From positions 1-64,000 of the forward strand of contig JAEEZS010000031.1 in NCBI GenBank assembly GCA_016291905.1: 64,000 nucleotides of DNA. Reading direction: 5' to 3'. Made by a program: the position numbers and the translations under genes. Shown piece after piece: positions 59,083 to 64,000 of this stretch. This stretch comes from Bacteroidaceae bacterium. GTDB lineage: Bacteria > Bacteroidota > Bacteroidia > Bacteroidales > Bacteroidaceae. Within the stretch, counting starts at the first letter, position 1; each line of letters begins with the position of its first letter. The notes beneath the pieces are model-generated. The model was not told the origin of the DNA. It saw only the letters and a list, made by a program, of their open reading frames with translations, and made no database searches.

Positions 59083-59670
59083 AAAGGTCACAAAGGTCAC
59101 AGGTCACAAGGTCACAAAAAAACCGCAACACAGTAGGGCGGGCGTACGCGATAACAGGGCCTTCGTATGCGATAATAGGGCCTTTGTACACGACAGAAAG
59201 ACGGGCATACGGGGCGAAAAAATGGCTGTACGCGGCGAAAAATGGGCGGAAAAATGCACCAACGACGACGTGCAGACGCGCGGGAAAAGGCGTGTGTTCA
59301 CGCTAAAGGGATAGGCGTACGCGGTAGAAGTCTGGGTGTACATGACTAAAAGACAGGCGTGTGTGCTGTCGGGCATGTCCAATAATGCCTTGCGAAAAGT
59401 GTGACCTTGTGACCTGTGACCTTTGTGACCTTTCCTTTTGCGCGGGTACGCACGCGTAATTATTATATATTGGAAAGATATAAGTATTATTTATAATATA
59501 ATATATAATAAATATATTTCCATATATCTAAATATATAATATCGCGCACACGTGCGAAAGGTGAAAGGTCACAGGTCACAAGGTCACAAGGTCACATTTT
59601 TTCGGGGGCATTTCTTTTGTTAGGAAATGTTAATGCGTAACCTTGTGACCTGTGACTTTTGTGACCTTTT
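59083..59670. repeat. Composite repeat island with four GGTCACA arms and AT-only core
   Basis: Four arms made of GGTCACA/TGTGACC words lie at 59083-59116, 59400-59433, 59564-59596 and about 59638-59670. Orientation alternates. The first two arms are a perfect 34-bp inverted repeat 283 bp apart and enclose the 21-bp array. Between arms 2 and 3 lies a 100-bp stretch of almost only A and T (59458-59541) flanked by GC-rich CGCACGCG and CGCGCACACGTGCG. The island fills the 772-bp gap between the TlpA-like gene and the tricorn-like gene. Open frames on both strands are products of the repeats. Confidence 0.88.
59142..59376. repeat. Array of about eleven 21-bp degenerate repeats
   Basis: The first five units are in exact phase (59142, 59163, 59184, 59205, 59226). 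Later units at 59314, 59335 and 59356 are again 21 bp apart after a 4-bp phase slip. The common core is (G/T)TACGCG-like followed by an A/G-rich half. It lies inside the 34-bp inverted repeat. Confidence 0.8.
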
Positions 59671-59688
59671 CCCGTTTCTGGTTACACG

Positions 59689-62600
59689 TCACTTCCCGTC
59701 AATCTCCTTCAGGAGCTGCTCCACGGCGGTGCGGAGTTGGGCGTCCTCGCCATGGACCACGGTGGCGGGGTCGTTGAGGACGTAGAAGTCGGGCTCGAGC
59801 TGGGTGTTCTCGAGGTAATAGCCCTCGGCGGTGCGGTAGCCCACCACGGGGATGCCGAAGATGAGCGTGGGGTCTTGCATGGTGACCCAGTTGACGCTGG
59901 TCATGGTGCCGGGGACGGGGGCGCCGACGAGGCGGCCTATCTTCTTGTGGCTGTACACCCAGGGCGTGCCGTGGGCGTTGCTGTAGTTGCTTTCGCACTG
60001 GATCATGATGCTGGGCTTGTTCCAGCGGCGCGAGGGCATGTCGCACGACTCGGCGCCGCGCACCACCTGGGTGAGGTATTTCTCGCCGCTGAAGAGCACC
60101 TCGATGTCCTCGTGCAGGCGTCCGCCGCCGTTGAAGCGGGTGTCAATGACGATGCCCTCGCACTTGTTGTACTTGCCGAGGATGTCGTTGTAGATGGTGC
60201 GGAAGCTGTCGTCGTTCATGCTCTCGATGTGGACGTAGCCGAGGCGTCCGCCGGAGAGGCGCTCGACGTCGGCTGCGCGGGCGCGCACCCAGCGTTCGTA
60301 GAGGAGGTCGCTCATGGTGCCTGCGGTAACGGGCAGCACCACCATGTCGCCCTTGCCCTGTACGGTGACGAGCGTCTTCTTGCGCGCCTTGCCCATGAGG
60401 AGGAGGCTGACGTCCTGCTCGGGCGTGATGGGCTGGCCGTCGATGTGGGTGATGACGTCGCCTGCGGCGAGGCGGAGGTTGGCATGGTCGAAGGGGCCGT
60501 CCTTCACCACCTCGGCCACACGCAGGCCGTCGCCCGTGTAGGAGAGGTCGTAGAGGAGGCCGAGGGAGGCAGTGCCCTCGGTGGCAAGGCCCGGGCGGTA
60601 GCGTCCGCCGGTGTGGGAGACGTTGAGCTCGCCCAGCCACTCGCTGAGCATCTCGGCAAAGTCGTAGTTGTTCGTGATGTGGGGCAGGAAGCGGCGGTAG
60701 GCGGCGGTGTAGCCGTCCCAATCGACGCCGTGCATGTCGGCGGTGTAGAAGCGCTGCTGCTCCTCGCGATAGACGTAGTTGAACATATACTCGCGCTCGG
60801 CGGCGTGGTCGAGCTTCATCTCGGCGGTGTAGGTGATGGGCTTGAACGAGTCGCCGTCCATCTTCTTCATGGCGCTGCCGAGGAGGAAGATGGTCTTGCC
60901 CTCGCCGTCGGTGGTGAAGGAGCCGCTGCCGGCACCCTTGGAGACGAGCTTGGTCTCGCGCTTGCGGACGTCCATCTTCCAGAGGTCCATGCCGCCCTCG
61001 AAGGCTGCGAGGTAGTAGAGCGTCTCGCCGTCCTTGGTGAGGATGGCGTCGCCCATGCGGCTACTGTTGATGGTGAGGCGGACAATGCGGTCCTGAATGC
61101 CGTCAGGCTCCACGACGATGGGCTTGACGGCCTCTTTCTTCTCGTCCTTCTTGTCGGCGTTCTTATCATCCGCCTTTTTCACGTCCTTCTTGGCGTTTCC
61201 CTTCTTGTTCTTATCCTTCGGGTCTTCCTTGGCCGGGGCTTCCTTGGCTTTCTTCTCCACCTCCTTCAGCAGTTCATAGTCCTCTTTGGAGAGGCGGTAA
61301 CGGTCGTAGGCATCCTGATTGAGAAAGCAGAGGAAGACGTCCTCCTGCGAGCCCCACGAAGCGTGAGAGCGCATGCCGAAACGGTCGCTCTGGAAGAGGA
61401 CGGCATTGCCGTCGAGCACAAAGCGGGGGTTGCCGCACATGTAGCCGCTGCCGGTGAGGTCGATGATGTCGCCGCCATCGGCCGAGACGAGGCCGATGCT
61501 GTAGTAGGGGTCGTGGCCGTTGGGGGTGTAGGTGAGGGTGAACCACTTGCCGTCGGGGCTCCAGCAGAAATCGAAACCGCCGCTGCGCGAGAACCACGTC
61601 GTGCCGTCGGTTATCTGGCGGACGGCCTTCGTCGCCATGTCCACCACCATGAGGTGGGTGCGGTCCTCAATGAAGGCGAGCTGCTTGCCGTCGGGCGAGA
61701 AGACGGGGTGGCTGCGGTCGATGGAGAGGTCGGGCAGGAGTGCCTCTTCGTTGATGAGGGTGGCATTGGGGAAGTTGGGGTCTTCGCTGCGGGCAATTTT
61801 AGCCGTGTAAAGCTGCGAGACGCCGTCGCGTTCGCTGGCATAGACAATGGAACGGTTGTCCTTGCCGAAATCGACGCCACGCTCGGCAGCAGCCGTGGAA
61901 GTGATGCGCTTGGTGGTGGCATATTCCACGGAGGTGACGAACACTTCGCCACGGACGATGAAGGCCACTTGCTTGCCGTCGGGGCTGACGGCGGCTGAAG
62001 TGGCACCGGAGGTGAGTGTCATCCGCTCAGGGCGGTTCTCGTCGTCGCGAGTGATATCGATGGCTACCTTTCGGGGTGTGCCGCCCGAGGTGGGCAGGGT
62101 GTAGATTTCGCCGTCCCAGGTGAAGCAGAGCTGGTTGCCGCCCCGGCTGAGGAAGCGCACAGGGTGGGTGGTGAACGAGGTGACGGCCTTCATGGCCTTG
62201 GGATTGTCGAGGGGGAAGGAATAGACGTTGAGCGATGTCTTCCAGCCTTCGGGCACAGGATGTCCGTCGGTGGTGGCAGGGGGCTCAGAGAGGCAGAAGA
62301 CGGTGCGTCCGTCGGCGCTGAGGATGGGGTTGCGGTCCTCGCCGGCACGGGCAGTGAGGTTGGTGTGCTTGCCCGTTGACACGTCGTAGCACCAGACATC
62401 GCGGGTGATGGACGAGATGTGGTGCTTGCGCCATTCGTCCTCGACGCCCTTGCGGTCCTGATAGAGGAAGAAGTCACCCTTGGGGCTGTAGCAGACCATC
62501 TCGGCAGGGGTGCCGAGTACCTGCACGGTCTTACCACCGCCGACGGGGACAGCATAGAGTTCGCTGAGTGCCGAGGTGGGGAACAGGGCACTCTCAGCGG

Positions 62601-62991
62601 GGTCCTGGATGCAGGCGCTGAAGAGCACCTGCGTGCCGTCGGGGGTGAAGGCAGAGGGGGTCTCGCCAGCCGAGTTGAAGGTGAGCCGTGTGGCGCTGCC
62701 ACCCGATGCGGGCATCACATAGACGTCGAAGTTGCCATAACGGTCGCTGGAGAAGGCTATCTGGCTGCCGTCGGGGCTCCAGACGGGTGTCTGCTCGTAG
62801 CTGTCCTGCGTGGTGAGGCGCACAGCCGTGCCGCCCGCGGCGGAGACGGTGTAGATGTCGCCCTTGTAGCAGAAGGCAATACGGCTGCCGTCGGGTGAGA
62901 TTTGGACATCGCGCAGCCACAGCGGAGTGACAGCCTGCGCACTGACAGCGGCAAGGATAAATGCCGCAAGGGAAAGAAGATGCTTTTTCAT
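59689..62991 (-). CDS. Tricorn-like S41 protease with beta-propeller domains
   Basis: This is a 1,100-residue protein with signal peptide MKKHLLSLAAFILAAVSAQA. Many TolB/tricorn-type propeller blades ('ISPDGSRIAFCYKGDIY', 'WSPDGSQIAFSSDRYGNFDVY') fill the first 530 residues. A Lys/Asp/Ala-rich linker (about 590-640) separates them from a second propeller part and a C-terminal half with a PDZ-like domain ('RVAEVVKDGPFDHANLRLAAGD') and an S41 core ('GYVHIESMNDD', 'GIVIDTRFNGGG', 'SNYSNAHG' as the likely nucleophile region). It should degrade peptides in the periplasm. It follows the ABC exporter gene by 46 bp. Confidence 0.93.
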   Translation of the reverse strand: MKKHLLSLAAFILAAVSAQAVTPLWLRDVQISPDGSRIAFCYKGDIYTVSAAGGTAVRLTTQDSYEQTPVWSPDGSQIAFSSDRYGNFDVYVMPASGGSATRLTFNSAGETPSAFTPDGTQVLFSACIQDPAESALFPTSALSELYAVPVGGGKTVQVLGTPAEMVCYSPKGDFFLYQDRKGVEDEWRKHHISSITRDVWCYDVSTGKHTNLTARAGEDRNPILSADGRTVFCLSEPPATTDGHPVPEGWKTSLNVYSFPLDNPKAMKAVTSFTTHPVRFLSRGGNQLCFTWDGEIYTLPTSGGTPRKVAIDITRDDENRPERMTLTSGATSAAVSPDGKQVAFIVRGEVFVTSVEYATTKRITSTAAAERGVDFGKDNRSIVYASERDGVSQLYTAKIARSEDPNFPNATLINEEALLPDLSIDRSHPVFSPDGKQLAFIEDRTHLMVVDMATKAVRQITDGTTWFSRSGGFDFCWSPDGKWFTLTYTPNGHDPYYSIGLVSADGGDIIDLTGSGYMCGNPRFVLDGNAVLFQSDRFGMRSHASWGSQEDVFLCFLNQDAYDRYRLSKEDYELLKEVEKKAKEAPAKEDPKDKNKKGNAKKDVKKADDKNADKKDEKKEAVKPIVVEPDGIQDRIVRLTINSSRMGDAILTKDGETLYYLAAFEGGMDLWKMDVRKRETKLVSKGAGSGSFTTDGEGKTIFLLGSAMKKMDGDSFKPITYTAEMKLDHAAEREYMFNYVYREEQQRFYTADMHGVDWDGYTAAYRRFLPHITNNYDFAEMLSEWLGELNVSHTGGRYRPGLATEGTASLGLLYDLSYTGDGLRVAEVVKDGPFDHANLRLAAGDVITHIDGQPITPEQDVSLLLMGKARKKTLVTVQGKGDMVVLPVTAGTMSDLLYERWVRARAADVERLSGGRLGYVHIESMNDDSFRTIYNDILGKYNKCEGIVIDTRFNGGGRLHEDIEVLFSGEKYLTQVVRGAESCDMPSRRWNKPSIMIQCESNYSNAHGTPWVYSHKKIGRLVGAPVPGTMTSVNWVTMQDPTLIFGIPVVGYRTAEGYYLENTQLEPDFYVLNDPATVVHGEDAQLRTAVEQLLKEIDGK

Positions 62992-63037
62992 ATTCTATTG
63001 TTTAATCACTATTCACTTAATTTTCAATCTTCAGTCT

Positions 63038-64000
63038 TTAATTCACCTTTGTGCTTTGGTTAATCTTGCCGTCGTCCAGCAGGTCGGCAATCTTGCCGAT
63101 GTTGAGGCTGCGGGCACTGGCATCGATGATATCCTTGTAGATGCCTCCGTGCCGATAGACCTCCTCGGTATTGCCGCTCTGTTCCACCCGTCCGCTGCGG
63201 AGGGCGTAAGTCATCTCGCTGTCGATGATCTGACTGATGTTGTGCGAGATGATGATGACGGTACGGTCGCGCTTGATGGCATCGATGCTGCTCTTGATCT
63301 GCTCGGTGGCAATGGCGTCGAGCGAGGCTGTTGGCTCGTCGAGGAAGATGATGGGCGGATTCTTGATGAACATGCGGGCTATGGCTACGCGCTGTTGTTG
63401 CCCGCCGCTCAGCAGGGTGGCCTTCGTGTCGAAGCCCTTCGGCAGAGCCATAACCTGGTCGTAGAGGAAGGCTTTCTTGGCAGCCTCCATCACCTCTTCC
63501 CGGGTAGCATCGGGCTTGCCGTAGCGGATGTTCTCCTCGATGGTACCGTCGAAGATGTGATTCTTCTGCAACACCAGCCCGATATGGTCGCGCAGATAGC
63601 GGGTGTCCCATTCACTGAGGGGAACACCGTCGAGGGTGATGGTGCCGCTGTCGGGCGTGTAGAACTTGTCGAGCAGGTTGACGATTGTGCTTTTGCCTGC
63701 TCCCGAGAGTCCCACGAGGGCGGTAATCTTACCCGGGGCAATGCGCATGTTGATGTCGTGCAGCGCCTTCGTGCCGTTGGGGTAGGTGAAATCGACATGC
63801 TTCATCTCGAACTCTCCCTTCACCACCTCAGGACGGTAGGTGCCCGACGCCTCCACCTCCTTGTCGCCCTTGAGGATGTCGAAGTAGCCCTCGGCATAGA
63901 TGAGGGCGTCGTTCATGTCATCGTAAATGCGATGAAGCTGGCGAATGGGGGCAGAGACATTGCTGAATAGCATGACGTGGTACATAATCTTGCCGATACT
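63038..64000 (-). CDS. ABC exporter, C-terminal part (cut by window end)
   Basis: The minus-strand frame stays open to base 64,000, so the N-terminal membrane part lies outside the window. Visible are the last piece of the membrane domain and a full nucleotide-binding domain: 'GLSGAGKST' (Walker A), 'LVLQKNHIFDGTIEENI' (Q-loop), 'LLSGGQQQRVAIARM' (signature), 'PPIIFLDEPTASLD' (Walker B) and 'ISHN' (H-loop). This is an ABCB/MsbA-like exporter. The substrate is unknown. Its stop codon lies in a TTCAATC-type word array. Confidence 0.93.
   Translation of the reverse strand, partial: SIGKIMYHVMLFSNVSAPIRQLHRIYDDMNDALIYAEGYFDILKGDKEVEASGTYRPEVVKGEFEMKHVDFTYPNGTKALHDINMRIAPGKITALVGLSGAGKSTIVNLLDKFYTPDSGTITLDGVPLSEWDTRYLRDHIGLVLQKNHIFDGTIEENIRYGKPDATREEVMEAAKKAFLYDQVMALPKGFDTKATLLSGGQQQRVAIARMFIKNPPIIFLDEPTASLDAIATEQIKSSIDAIKRDRTVIIISHNISQIIDSEMTYALRSGRVEQSGNTEEVYRHGGIYKDIIDASARSLNIGKIADLLDDGKINQSTKVN

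Noticed and set aside
59142-59376. Possible CRISPR array
   Set aside because: No constant repeat with unique spacers: the 21-bp units are contiguous and degenerate, and no cas genes are present.
59048-59382. Open frames on both strands encoding heptad-like repeats
   Set aside because: The 21-bp period gives seven-residue repeats in any open frame. Both strands are open, words extend outside the frames, and no start context or promoter is seen.
59737-61998. A 753-codon open frame on the plus strand
   Set aside because: It is the antisense of the tricorn-like gene. It has no signal, domain or promoter, and its Val/Ala/Glu/Asp-rich composition follows from GC-rich codons on the other strand.

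Overview
The window looks like a chromosomal segment of a Bacteroidales bacterium, most likely Prevotellaceae-like. The evidence is a SusC/SusD pair, many lipoproteins with short lipoboxes, three secreted proteins ending in a Gly-(I/L)-Tyr-Ile...Gly-(K/R)-Lys sorting tail, paired ExbD genes, and promoters of the TTTG - about 20 bp - TAnnTTTG type. No phage, IS transposase, CRISPR array or rRNA was found. One tRNA gene, Ser(GGA), is present. The species cannot be fixed from the sequence alone.

Layout. 0-0.25 kb: an extragenic repeat element. 0.28-4.6 kb (-): a secreted M6 metalloprotease and a small lipoprotein. 4.8-11.3 kb (-): a SusC-SusD-surface lipoprotein operon with a clear promoter and terminator. 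11.7-19.8 kb (-): ruvB, a huge alpha-2-macroglobulin-like protein and a polysaccharide flippase. 20.2-24.2 kb (+): TraX-like protein, SpmA/SpmB fusion, ybeY, a YqiA-like esterase and a CDF metal exporter. 24.3-32.0 kb (+): a PHP protein, an aldolase-SrlD-like dehydrogenase fusion, an outer-membrane barrel, a SorE-like zinc dehydrogenase, an EEP-family lipoprotein and a tandem aldolase whose second half has lost its metal site. This looks like a catabolic block for an unidentified sugar or alditol. 32.0-33.1 kb: 1 kb of non-coding repeats. 33.1-37.5 kb (+): porin, imelysin and di-heme oxidoreductase. 37.5-41.0 kb (-): a class C-like serine hydrolase and a DUF3472 protein. 41.1-47.6 kb (+): a GH2 enzyme and a GH36 alpha-galactosidase. 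47.6-50.7 kb (-): exbB, a membrane protein, exbD, exbD and an Lrp-type regulator. 50.7 kb: tRNA-Ser. 51.1-55.8 kb (+): sppA, lpxK, purine nucleoside phosphorylase and thiL. 55.8-58.9 kb (-): a radical SAM/SPASM enzyme between two lipoproteins, with a TlpA-like thioredoxin upstream. 59.0-59.7 kb: a composite repeat island. 59.7-64 kb (-): a tricorn-like protease and the end of an ABC exporter.

The most unusual material is non-coding. Three islands (start of window, about 32.5 kb, about 59.4 kb) each have an AT-only core beside arms built from short words. The first two share a roughly 200-bp skeleton although their arm words differ. The third has a perfect 34-bp inverted repeat enclosing a 21-bp-period array. 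Period-21 (or 22) arrays with a different unit at each place recur at 4.7, 20.0, 32.2 and 59.1 kb. Short-word repeats have also entered genes: 8-bp units in the EEP gene, 9-bp units in the DUF3472 gene, and a 34-bp extragenic repeat inside the porin gene. Together with the radical SAM/lipoprotein cassette, these are the best places to look for undescribed biology.
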